A stretch of DNA of 15,554 nucleotides, taken from the NCBI GenBank assembly GCA_030616165.1, contig JAUWXV010000065.1, forward strand, positions 1-15,554, written 5' to 3'. Below are positions 1 to 7,069 of the stretch, piece after piece; positions within the stretch are counted from its first letter, which is position 1; every line of letters begins with the position of its first letter. The notes beneath the pieces were generated by a model. The model worked only from the letters and a program-made list of their open reading frames with translations, did not search any database and had not been told where the DNA came from. The position numbers were made by a program, and so were the translations under genes. The stretch is from a bacterium. GTDB lineage: Bacteria; SM23-31; JAUVVT01.

Positions 1-636
1 GAATATATCTTTTGCATACACACCAATACCATTTTCTTCTAACTGATTTGCAGAAACTACAATATCATGACATCCATCAATTAAAATCCCATTTTCTTTG
101 TTATATGCGATATTGTTATCAGATACCCGTGGATTTTCATAACAGTAGTCAAGATATATTCCAGATTTACCGTGGTAATCAATCCACGTTTCTCTCAGAG
201 AAATTTCATTAACATAATGTGCATAAATTCCATGTCCGCACTTTTCATTACCTTTCAGGTGCATATTACAAACTTTTACACGCCAGATTTCTAATTCACT
301 TCTTGTTTTTTCCGGGTGACGTTCACCTCTTAATTCAATTGTATTTTTTCCTTCTTCATTTGTGTTTAGGATTAACGTGCCTGAACCTGCTCCTTGTAAT
401 GTGACATCAGATTTAGTAACAATTATCGGTTCTGAAATTTTGTACGTGCCTGTTGGTATAAAAACAGTACCTCCCTCATCAGGGAGCGCATCAACTGCAT
501 CCTGTATAGAAGGATAATCACCTGCATTCACAACATTACCAGAAATGAAAGATGACGGGATATTATTTGAATTTTGACATGAAAAAAGCAAAAACAAAAT
601 GAAAAATACATACATTAATAAATTTCTTAACTTCAT
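1..636 (-). CDS. Right-handed beta-helix (pectate-lyase-like) lipoprotein, 3' end cut by window edge
   Basis: An open frame runs without a stop from an ATG at 636 to the window edge, giving 212 codons. An AGGAG Shine-Dalgarno sequence precedes the ATG. The N-terminus is a lipoprotein signal: a hydrophobic stretch ending in LLFSC, with the lipid-bearing Cys at residue 20. The mature part reads DYPSIQDAVDALPDEGG followed by TVFIPTGTYKI and VTLQGAGSGT, the usual opening of pectate-lyase-3 / glycosyl-hydrolase-28-like parallel beta-helices. Later repeats with GIYAHYV, GIYLDYC and GILIDGC are coils of a right-handed beta-helix (NosD/PbH1 type). Such proteins bind or cleave polysaccharide at the cell surface; substrate and enzyme activity cannot be judged here, since catalytic residues may lie beyond the edge. 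It is divergent from the DUF364 gene at 1041. I am confident of the fold and export, not of the activity. Confidence 0.85.
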   Translation of the reverse strand, partial: MKLRNLLMYVFFILFLLFSCQNSNNIPSSFISGNVVNAGDYPSIQDAVDALPDEGGTVFIPTGTYKISEPIIVTKSDVTLQGAGSGTLILNTNEEGKNTIELRGERHPEKTRSELEIWRVKVCNMHLKGNEKCGHGIYAHYVNEISLRETWIDYHGKSGIYLDYCYENPRVSDNNIAYNKENGILIDGCHDIVVSANQLEENGIGVYAKDIF

Positions 637-730
637 CACTTTCTCCTGTATTTAACCTGATATATTCATAAATTTTATTTTTATTGTGAATATTCTATAT
701 ACATACATATATTTAAGTAGAACTAAATTT

Positions 731-821
731 GTCATGTCGAGCGAAGTCGAGACATCTCATTTTTTGAGATTTCTCAACTACGTCCCCCCGCCATCGGCGG
801 CGGGACTCCGTTCGAAATGAC
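731..821. repeat. Nested palindromic repeat (hairpin with a second GC-rich hairpin in one arm)
   Basis: The outer arms 731-748 and 804-821 are inverted repeats matching at 15 of 18 positions (GTCATGTCGAGCGAAGTC against GACTCCGTTCGAAATGAC). The inner arms 749-759 and 765-775 (GAGACATCTCA / TGAGATTTCTC) match at 10 of 11 around a short T loop. Between the inner and outer right arms, 776-803 is an extra 28-base segment that has no partner on the left and carries its own GC-rich palindrome (CCGCC...GGCGG). Its GC content stands out sharply from the AT-rich flanks. Dispersed short repeats of the GTCATxTCGAGCGAAG type occur in many copies in several FCB and candidate-phylum genomes. I infer this is one, probably mobilised in trans or spread by recombination. 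It could also act as a bidirectional transcription barrier. Confidence 0.8.
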
Positions 822-984
822 ACCCTCACATACGCTCAAATTTTATGAATAATGCAGATTAAAAAGTGTTCTTATCTTTTTCTTAAAAATAAAAAAAATT
901 TAATAAAAGTCAAACATAAACTCAACAATTTTTGAATATTTTAAAATAACTATATTTTTGTTTCATTTGGTAAATGTATTCTTC

Positions 985-1013
985 TTGACAATTTGAGTAG
1001 ATTATATTAATTT
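985..1013 (+). promoter_or_regulatory. Possible promoter for the DUF364 gene
   Basis: A perfect TTGACA at 985-990 lies 17 bases before TAATTT at 1008-1013, with another AT-rich hexamer (TATATT) at 1003-1008. It is about 30 bases upstream of the ATG at 1041. The -10 match is poor and the whole area is AT-rich, so this is a weak call. Confidence 0.3.
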
Positions 1014-1040
1014 TATTAAAAATCAGTTTCAAAAAAAGTT

Positions 1041-1763
1041 ATGAAAATAATAACTGAACTTATTAATTCGGTCAAGAATAAAGATTGTGAGGTTAAGGAG
1101 GTCTATACATTTGCGCGTTTTTCAATGGTCGTAAGCAGAAACTGTGGAATAGCATCAGTTTTAAAGGATGCTTACTGCAGCCACGAAGGTGTCAAAGATG
1201 CTGGAAAACTTTTGGAAAAATCAGCCATTGAATTGGCTGAGTATGCTCTATCGGATGATATTTTAGAAGCATCAATTGGCACTTCAGCGATAAATTCTCT
1301 AATCGATATACATGAAGAAGAATGTGTCGAGATTAATGCTTACGATATAATTGCAGATAAAGGTAAAGGTAAAAATGTTGCACTAATAGGTCATTTCCCT
1401 TTTGTAGAAAAATTAAACGATAAAGTGAATAATCTCTGGGTAATAGAAAAAAGTACGCAGCCCGGAGATTCAGAAGAACGTGAAACGAAAGATATCCTTC
1501 CGAACTGCGATGTAATCGCAATTACAGGGACAACTATAATAAATCACACACTTGAAGATATATTGAGTTACTGTAAAAAAGACAGTTTAAAGATATTGTT
1601 AGGACCATCCACTCCTATGAGCCCTATTCTATTTAGTTATGGAATAGATGTCATTTCGGGAACCAAGATAGTAGATAAGGATAAAGTTTTTAATTATTTC
1701 AGTCAGGGCTCGGGATTTCAGGGAATTTCTGGAGTGAGGTTGTTGACAATGATTAAAAAATGA
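1041..1763 (+). CDS. DUF4213/DUF364 protein (putative heavy-metal chelation domain)
   Basis: A 240-residue cytoplasmic protein with no signal peptide. Residues 1-90 fit the DUF4213 domain (enolase N-terminal-like), including EASIGTSAINSLI. Residues 95-235 fit DUF364, a Rossmann-like domain annotated as putative heavy-metal chelation: ALIGHFPF at 114-121, TGTTIINHTLEDIL at 162-175 and GPSTPMSP at 188-195 are its typical blocks. The length is normal for the two-domain family. The physiological role is not settled; members often sit near metal or cofactor transport and metabolism genes, but nothing of that kind is adjacent here. The ATG is preceded only by A-rich sequence (no clear Shine-Dalgarno), yet conserved domain sequence begins close after it. 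It is the only plus-strand gene and converges with the PhoD gene. Confident of family, not of function. Confidence 0.88.
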   Translation: MKIITELINSVKNKDCEVKEVYTFARFSMVVSRNCGIASVLKDAYCSHEGVKDAGKLLEKSAIELAEYALSDDILEASIGTSAINSLIDIHEEECVEINAYDIIADKGKGKNVALIGHFPFVEKLNDKVNNLWVIEKSTQPGDSEERETKDILPNCDVIAITGTTIINHTLEDILSYCKKDSLKILLGPSTPMSPILFSYGIDVISGTKIVDKDKVFNYFSQGSGFQGISGVRLLTMIKK

Positions 1764-1952
1764 TATGCAATTAGTCAATAACCTGAAAATTGCAAACAAA
1801 AAAAATACCATTATCTTCCATAAGTTTCGGGGACATCCATTTGGGACAATGACAAAAGGGTCAATTTTTATATAGCACCGGTTTGGTTTAAAAAAATTTT
1901 TATTTGTATTAATTTTAAAGATTCTACTACAATTTTCAGATAATAATAAAAT
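1764..1952. other. Convergent intergenic gap, no clear terminator
   Basis: This lies between the ends of the DUF364 gene and the PhoD gene. I see A/T tracts (near 1795-1805 and 1890-1902) that could serve as tails, but no GC-rich hairpin in front of them on either strand. A GGGGACA / GGGACA direct motif pair near 1828-1848 followed by a GGGTCAA tract resembles the flanks of some transposon ends, but there is nothing else to support a mobile remnant. Confidence 0.45.
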
Positions 1953-3398
1953 TTATTCTTCTATGACTGATTTCTGCCACTGGTATAATATTTTGCCAAA
2001 TACATCGTGATGTCTAAAAGTGATAGTATGTTTGTTATCGATTTTTGATACCTTAACAGAAAGGAATCCCCCAATATTAATTCTATAATACGGCTGCTTA
2101 TCTGGAGGCCATCGGGGAGCCGACTTCGGAGATTCGCTGATGCCTTCAGCATGCTTATCTGATATACTGCCGCTTGAAAACTCCATAATTCCGGTTTCGT
2201 CAATCGAATGGTACTGCCAGTGACGGTCACCGCAAACTATGAAAAAATTTCCCCCTGCATTTTCTTTTACCCATTTAAGAAATTCTCTTCCCTCAGTCCA
2301 GAAACCTCTCTGGTTTGCGTGGTTGTCTATTTTTGTCTGTCTGTCAGGACCAACTATCGGTGTGGGTGATATCAGAACTTTGAATAACGCATTACTGTTT
2401 TTAATTCCCTCTTTTAGCCATAATTTTTGTTCTCTTCCCCATATGGATTTTTCAGGACCATCAGGCATAGTGTTAGGGGAGCGGTAATCTCTCCCTTCAA
2501 CCAGCCAGATTTGGAGTCCTTCACCCCATCGAAAAGTCCTGTATGTTTTATCACTCATCGGGACTTGTTCTTTAAAGATAGTCACACCATCTTTATGTGA
2601 AATCCCCGGAAAATCCCGATGAGGGTCGCTGTCATTCCACCTGTAATCGTGGTCGTCCTTCTCGAAATAAACAGGCACAGTCTCAAATAAAGATACTACA
2701 GTAGGTAAAGAATACATCCTATGCCAGTGAAAACGAGCCACTAATGGTATTTTCGCTATAGGTGGGTCAGAATCGTAATATACATTATCACCAGTGCATA
2801 CCAGAAAATTAGGGTTCAGATTTTTCATTGAAACATATGTATTGAAACCATCATCCCTATCAATACTCCTTACAGCCTGTCCGGTTATTACCGTAAACAG
2901 AATGTCATCCCAAACATCAGGCTCTGGAGCAGTAATAAATCTTCCAGCAGCACAGAGTCGAGTTTGTTTACCTGTAATGTCAGCCGTTTCCACCTGATAA
3001 AAATAGGTAGCAGCAGGTTTAAGATTTCTTATATTAAATTGATAACAAAAATCGCTTGATTCATCCACACTTGCCCACTCAGTCGATTTTTTAGAGTTCT
3101 TTTCTTCTCCATAGTGCATTCGAACCATTCCGGGTGAGCCCGGACATTCACCAACAAAACCTGGATCCGGTCCCCGATTAGTAGGTTTTCCAGTGTCAGC
3201 CCAGTCTCCAGAATCAGTATTACGTGTTGGAGATATGGTGAGTCGGACCCAAACTACTGCTGATGTGGAGGTAACTTCCCCAACTTTTGCACCCTGGGCA
3301 GTATAAGGGGCATTCACTTGTGAACACAGAAAGGAAAAAATTATTAATGTTAAAACAGGAAATATTGAAAATATAAAATAAATTTTTTTTCTTACCAT
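1953..3398 (-). CDS. PhoD-like metallophosphatase, Sec-exported
   Basis: A 481-residue protein of the alkaline phosphatase D family, phosphomono- or diesterases of the calcineurin-like superfamily. Residues 1-30 are a Sec signal peptide with likely cleavage after VNA. Residues 33-157 are the beta-sandwich PhoD_N domain (GEVTSTSAVVWVR, LKPAATYFYQVE). The catalytic domain shows GDNVYYD at 203-209, DDHDYRWND at 248-256, the structural WGREQKLWLKE at 320-330 and GDRHWQYHS at 390-398, so most metal ligands are present. Where many PhoD proteins have a Ser-Cys-Gln motif at the first strand (the Cys binds iron in Bacillus PhoD), this protein reads TGQAV (172-176), so that Cys appears to be missing. 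Start: ATG at 3398 with AAGGAAGGG upstream. It is the last gene of the minus-strand run, 86 bases after the nitrilase gene. The substrate may be phosphate esters, phospholipid or teichoic-acid-like polymers. Confidence 0.9.
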   Translation of the reverse strand: MVRKKIYFIFSIFPVLTLIIFSFLCSQVNAPYTAQGAKVGEVTSTSAVVWVRLTISPTRNTDSGDWADTGKPTNRGPDPGFVGECPGSPGMVRMHYGEEKNSKKSTEWASVDESSDFCYQFNIRNLKPAATYFYQVETADITGKQTRLCAAGRFITAPEPDVWDDILFTVITGQAVRSIDRDDGFNTYVSMKNLNPNFLVCTGDNVYYDSDPPIAKIPLVARFHWHRMYSLPTVVSLFETVPVYFEKDDHDYRWNDSDPHRDFPGISHKDGVTIFKEQVPMSDKTYRTFRWGEGLQIWLVEGRDYRSPNTMPDGPEKSIWGREQKLWLKEGIKNSNALFKVLISPTPIVGPDRQTKIDNHANQRGFWTEGREFLKWVKENAGGNFFIVCGDRHWQYHSIDETGIMEFSSGSISDKHAEGISESPKSAPRWPPDKQPYYRINIGGFLSVKVSKIDNKHTITFRHHDVFGKILYQWQKSVIEE

Positions 3399-3484
3399 TG
3401 TCGATACCCTTCCTTAGTTAAGCATTTTTATATTTAATGACTTAAAGAATTTTTAAAAAAGAATATGCATATAGTTTTTTATAA

Positions 3485-4522
3485 TTACCAATATTTTTCC
3501 TGCATTTTTTGTGCCTTTATTATATGCTCTTCGTGAGTGGCGATTTCGAACTCTTTTAAAGCATCAGCAATTTTAACATCGGGAGAAATGCTTTCGATTA
3601 TTGCCCATCCTTCATCATGAAACATTTTAATGCGAATCTCCTTGGCATATTTTGCTCTCAATGCGTCAAAGTATTTTATATAAGGCCAGCAATGAATAAA
3701 AGCTTTTTCCAGATTAACAGGAGCACATACCCAATCTCCGTATCTCCCGGTTATAGCCAATTCTTCACCGGTAATATCAATAATTCTTGTTGGGTCCTGC
3801 CTTGTGCTCGTAGTAATACAGTATTTATTAATCCACGCAAGGGTATTAAGCATTTTTCCGCCCGCAAATGCGGAAGGCCAGAATACAATCTCTGCACCTG
3901 ATTTTCTGAGATACCGCCATCCCTTATGCCAGTTCACATCAAAGCATATCTGTATTCCAATTGTACCGAAATCAGTTTTAAACACCGGAGGCTCAGGAGG
4001 ACCGGGAGATACGCCACTCTCCATCTCTGAAACAGTAGGACGAATCTTACGATACTCACCAACCACTGTCCCATCACGATTAATAACAACTGCTGAATTG
4101 TAGAAACGACCATTTTCTTTTGTGTAAATAGGACAAATGATATAACAGTGATATTTTTTTGCATATTCTGCAAACCTTTTGGTAATTGGACCTGGAGCAA
4201 CTTCTGCACATTCTGACAATGGAGGATTTTTTGCAACCTTAATAAACGGAAATATCTCAGGAAGACAAACAATATCAGGCTGATAAGGAACAAATTCCTC
4301 CATTGTTTTTAATACCTTTTTTATCATTTCTTCAAAAGTTTTTGCTTCAAGACTTTCAAGGGACAAACTTGCAATCCAAACCTCTCTGGGCAGTCTTTCA
4401 CTTATTTTAATGCTCTTTTCTGATGCCCAACTAAAAGTTGATGCCCCCAAAATACTTACTCCCAGACCCGCTGAAGTTTTCTGAATAAATCCTCGACGTG
4501 TTATCTTTTTTTTCTCTTTCAT
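3485..4522 (-). CDS. Tat-exported nitrilase-superfamily carbon-nitrogen hydrolase (paralogue 1)
   Basis: A 345-residue amidohydrolase of the nitrilase superfamily (CN_hydrolase). The catalytic triad is visible: Glu89 in CLPEIFP, Lys159 in GEYRKIRP and Cys193 in GIQICFDVNW. The N-terminus MKEKKKITRRGFIQK followed by a small hydrophobic stretch is a twin-arginine signal, so the folded enzyme is predicted to act outside the cytoplasm. That is unusual for this mostly cytoplasmic family. The family hydrolyses amides, N-carbamoyl compounds or nitriles; the substrate cannot be read from the sequence. The ATG has a GAGGT Shine-Dalgarno sequence (4527-4531). It lies 34 bases after the MBL gene and 86 bases before PhoD, so co-transcription is likely. 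A paralogue with the same N-terminal plan lies at 8622-9680; more than half of the residues in the core agree by eye. Confidence 0.92.
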   Translation of the reverse strand: MKEKKKITRRGFIQKTSAGLGVSILGASTFSWASEKSIKISERLPREVWIASLSLESLEAKTFEEMIKKVLKTMEEFVPYQPDIVCLPEIFPFIKVAKNPPLSECAEVAPGPITKRFAEYAKKYHCYIICPIYTKENGRFYNSAVVINRDGTVVGEYRKIRPTVSEMESGVSPGPPEPPVFKTDFGTIGIQICFDVNWHKGWRYLRKSGAEIVFWPSAFAGGKMLNTLAWINKYCITTSTRQDPTRIIDITGEELAITGRYGDWVCAPVNLEKAFIHCWPYIKYFDALRAKYAKEIRIKMFHDEGWAIIESISPDVKIADALKEFEIATHEEHIIKAQKMQEKYW

Positions 4523-4556
4523 AAAACCTCTAATGTTATTTTTTATAATTTTCTAA

Positions 4557-6431
4557 TTATTTTACATCAATTACCATCTCTGCGAATTCTCCAAGATGTT
4601 TGCCATTCATAGTTACATCCGCACAGATGATTTCTCGTTTTATGCTCTCATTTTTATGATTAACTTTTATGGTAAACGGTATCATATCGGAAGATTTTGT
4701 CAAAACTTTATAAATCTTTGACTGTTGATTACAAGTAACATTATCCGAATATCTCAAAGTAATCTTAAATTCTGAAGGGGTATCCAGATGATTCATAATA
4801 TTAACGTTAACTGTAAATTCTTCATCGGGTTTAACTTCAATCCTGTATGGATAAAAATGAACCCACAAAGGGTCCATACCCATATTAGCATCCGGCTGGT
4901 CTATAATCTCTTTAAATAAAGCGGTTAATTTTTCTGCCCAGTCCTGGTACATTTCAAGTTCTTCTCGAGTGACTGAAAATGGAAAATAATGTGATGGAAC
5001 AATCACATCTACCTTGAGGTCCAGCAGGTCTTTTGATATCTTTAAATAACCATCATCCTCTCCAATAAAATATCGGTTTCTCGGAATAACCGGGCTGTTC
5101 ATAGGCCGCACGCCGTCAGCCGGATGCCAGATATTATCGCCGCTGAGCAAATATCGTTTCCCCTCATCCTCAATCATTAAACCCTGATGGTAAAAAGTCT
5201 GTCCGGGCATATGAAAAAAATACAACTTAAGACCTTCCCATTCGATTGTCTCACCATCTTTTATCACTCTGTCTGCCTTAATCGGAAATGGTATCAAGCA
5301 GGGGAGTGTGTACCTTTCAGGATTCTCGAAAACATCCAGCATCTTCTCAAATATCCATATTTCTGTCTCAATCGTAATTTCATTGCTGTTCATTCGAAAC
5401 AAAAGTTCTGGCGTTCGAATGTTATGGTCATCATGATAATGGCTGTATGTTACAGCATCGATATGTTCAATGTTATATTTCCTTATAAACTCGCGCATTC
5501 TCGGAACATCAATATATCCATAACCATAAATGATTGCCCTTCTATTATCTGAAACCAATGCGTATGAAGTAGAGCCGAGATAAACAATATGTTTTGAGAC
5601 ACTGAACATCTCCTCGCTGGTTCTCCTTTTGCGATTTGGGTTTACCAGTTTAGTCAATTCTTCATATCTTTCCTCCAGTTTTTCAATTGCGGATATGGGA
5701 TTGTTCATTGTTTCGCCGTGAGAAGGGAGAAGAATATCGGGTTTCTCATTCTTAATATTTTTAAATGACTCGAGCGATGCTCTGATTCCAGGCGGAGGTG
5801 GATTGTAATTCCAGTGAAGGTCGTAATAATTTGTAACCTTTCCCGGAGCAGAAATCAAATCATTGCTGAAAATTGCCGTTTTCCCATCGACATTAACAAT
5901 ATATGATACAGCACCATCGGTATGACCCGGAGTCAGCAAGACCTTAATCGCATAATTCCCAATATTTATTACATCCCCGTCTTTTACTGTCTGTGATACC
6001 CTGACATTTTTTCTAATGGTATTGAAATGTGAGCGAAGGTTATAATTAATGTAAATATGCACATTTTCCCAGAAATCTTCAGCATCGGTGATAAACTGTT
6101 TTTCTCCATCGGGAATATATAAATCGAAATCTCTATTTTTTATATCTACAAGTCCCTGAATCTGGTCACGATGGTGATGAGTGATAAATACACTGCTAAT
6201 GCGCTCCACACCTGCTTTAGATAGATTATTTAGAATCTTACCCGAACCGAAATCTATTAATATTCCATCATTATTATCTTTTATCAGATAGACATTACAG
6301 CAGTCTTTATATAAATAGAGATTATCGGAAATTTTTACAAATTCATTGTTCCTTTCAGAATAATTTTCACAGTTAAAATAAATGAAAAGAACAAAAAAGA
6401 TTGCGACTACGGACATAAAAATTTTCCTCAT
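4557..6431 (-). CDS. Tandem metallo-beta-lactamase-fold lipoprotein with C-terminal beta-sandwich
   Basis: A 624-residue chain with two MBL-fold domains. Domain 1 (about 30-260) has THHHRDQ at 84-90, PGHTDG at 168-173, SND at 189-191 and SHGE at 237-240. The His that normally ends the HxHxDH motif is Gln90. Domain 2 (about 275-510) has SHYHDDH at 330-336, SGDN at 430-433 and PSHYFPF at 479-485. Here the usual PGHT is PGQT (409-412), so the His ligand between the two metal motifs is Gln411, although His407 or His415 might replace it. Residues about 525-624 look like an Ig-type beta-sandwich. The N-terminus is hydrophobic and ends in IYFNC (Cys21), probably a lipoprotein signal with an imperfect lipobox. 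Start: ATG at 6431 with AGGTGA upstream. MBL hydrolases of this kind cleave lactones, thioesters or phosphoesters; the exact substrate is unknown. It sits between the R-M cassette and nitrilase 1. Confidence 0.85.
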   Translation of the reverse strand: MRKIFMSVVAIFFVLFIYFNCENYSERNNEFVKISDNLYLYKDCCNVYLIKDNNDGILIDFGSGKILNNLSKAGVERISSVFITHHHRDQIQGLVDIKNRDFDLYIPDGEKQFITDAEDFWENVHIYINYNLRSHFNTIRKNVRVSQTVKDGDVINIGNYAIKVLLTPGHTDGAVSYIVNVDGKTAIFSNDLISAPGKVTNYYDLHWNYNPPPPGIRASLESFKNIKNEKPDILLPSHGETMNNPISAIEKLEERYEELTKLVNPNRKRRTSEEMFSVSKHIVYLGSTSYALVSDNRRAIIYGYGYIDVPRMREFIRKYNIEHIDAVTYSHYHDDHNIRTPELLFRMNSNEITIETEIWIFEKMLDVFENPERYTLPCLIPFPIKADRVIKDGETIEWEGLKLYFFHMPGQTFYHQGLMIEDEGKRYLLSGDNIWHPADGVRPMNSPVIPRNRYFIGEDDGYLKISKDLLDLKVDVIVPSHYFPFSVTREELEMYQDWAEKLTALFKEIIDQPDANMGMDPLWVHFYPYRIEVKPDEEFTVNVNIMNHLDTPSEFKITLRYSDNVTCNQQSKIYKVLTKSSDMIPFTIKVNHKNESIKREIICADVTMNGKHLGEFAEMVIDVK

Positions 6432-6480
6432 TTTTTCACCTAATATAAAATTTATAATTTACTTTCTTTTGAAAAAGTTA

Positions 6481-7065
6481 TTAAAATATCTCTCCATAAT
6501 CAACCTCAATTCCTTTATCAATCTTTCTATAATAAACAATCTTAATACCTATATGTTCTGGTAAAGCTGCTTTTGCCTCGTATGTACGGGGCTTTATAGA
6601 TACTGGAACATCGCCTATATATCCATCAATTCCTTTTGACTCTTCATCCGGCTCAGATAAACGATAACTGGTTCCTATAATCTCTGCACCTTTCTTAAGT
6701 ATTGCCTCCTGAAATCTGAGTCCGACAAAAGTTTTCACAATCACCAAATCTCTTACCCATTGTTCTACAATTTTTTGGTCAATTTTATCCATTGAATTCT
6801 TTAAATTTTTTAACATTTGCAGGATTTTCTCAGTAGCATTCTTGATTGCATCAGGTTTTTTCTCTAAATACCAATTTTCCCATTCATTCAATGACTTCCC
6901 AGTAAATTGCTGGATAAGCTCACTCATTTGACCAACAATTCTTGGTCTTGTTCCTTGTGCATATTGATTTGCCAAGTTGATAAGGGGAGCGGCGTACTTG
7001 GGAAACTCAGGTGATTCTATGTCCAAATATCTTTGAATTTCACTTATACTAAATTTTACTTTCAT
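6481..7065 (-). CDS. MjaI-family type II restriction endonuclease, predicted CTAG specificity
   Basis: A 194-residue protein that I recognise as the MjaI restriction endonuclease family, whose founder cuts CTAG. Family-like blocks include RFQEAILKKG (117-126) and GIDGYIGDVPVSIKP (145-159). Glu120, Asp147 and the Ser-Ile-Lys at 156-158 are candidates for a variant PD-(D/E)xK catalytic centre. I start it at the ATG at 7065, which begins MKVKFSISEIQRYL, 4 bases after the stop of the methyltransferase. The same frame is open to an ATG at 7170, but that adds 35 residues that overlap the methyltransferase and do not look conserved. No good Shine-Dalgarno precedes 7065, so translation is probably coupled to the upstream methyltransferase. 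That would delay nuclease synthesis until the protective enzyme has been made. CTAG specificity is inferred from the family and from the rarity of that tetramer in the window. Confidence 0.85.
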   Translation of the reverse strand: MKVKFSISEIQRYLDIESPEFPKYAAPLINLANQYAQGTRPRIVGQMSELIQQFTGKSLNEWENWYLEKKPDAIKNATEKILQMLKNLKNSMDKIDQKIVEQWVRDLVIVKTFVGLRFQEAILKKGAEIIGTSYRLSEPDEESKGIDGYIGDVPVSIKPRTYEAKAALPEHIGIKIVYYRKIDKGIEVDYGEIF

Positions 7066-7069
7066 ATAA

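Larger units (their letters stand above)
637..1040. other. Divergent intergenic region, 404 bases
   Basis: No gene is supported here. The region separates the minus-strand beta-helix lipoprotein from the plus-strand DUF364 gene, so promoters for both must lie in it. It contains the nested inverted repeat at 731-821. The rest (roughly 823-1040) is very AT-rich with A and T runs and no ORF of note. Confidence 0.8.

Noticed and set aside
12-404. Two small plus-strand ORFs (12-212, 219-404)
   Set aside because: They are antisense shadows of the beta-helix lipoprotein; low-complexity and without recognisable domains.
1828-1880. Possible remnant of a transposon end (GGGGACA, GGGACA, GGGTCAA motifs)
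   Set aside because: No matching inverted end, no ORF remnant and no target duplication visible; kept only as a note.
1764-1952. Rho-independent terminators for the converging DUF364 and PhoD genes
   Set aside because: A/T tracts are present but no GC-rich stem precedes them on either strand.
3617-4103. Plus-strand ORFs of 94 and 99 codons across the nitrilase gene
   Set aside because: Antisense to a clear enzyme gene with an intact triad; no start signals and no family resemblance.
3934-4293. Minus-strand 119-codon ORF within nitrilase 1
   Set aside because: Shifted frame of the same strand, Leu/Val-rich by frame artefact; no ribosome binding site.
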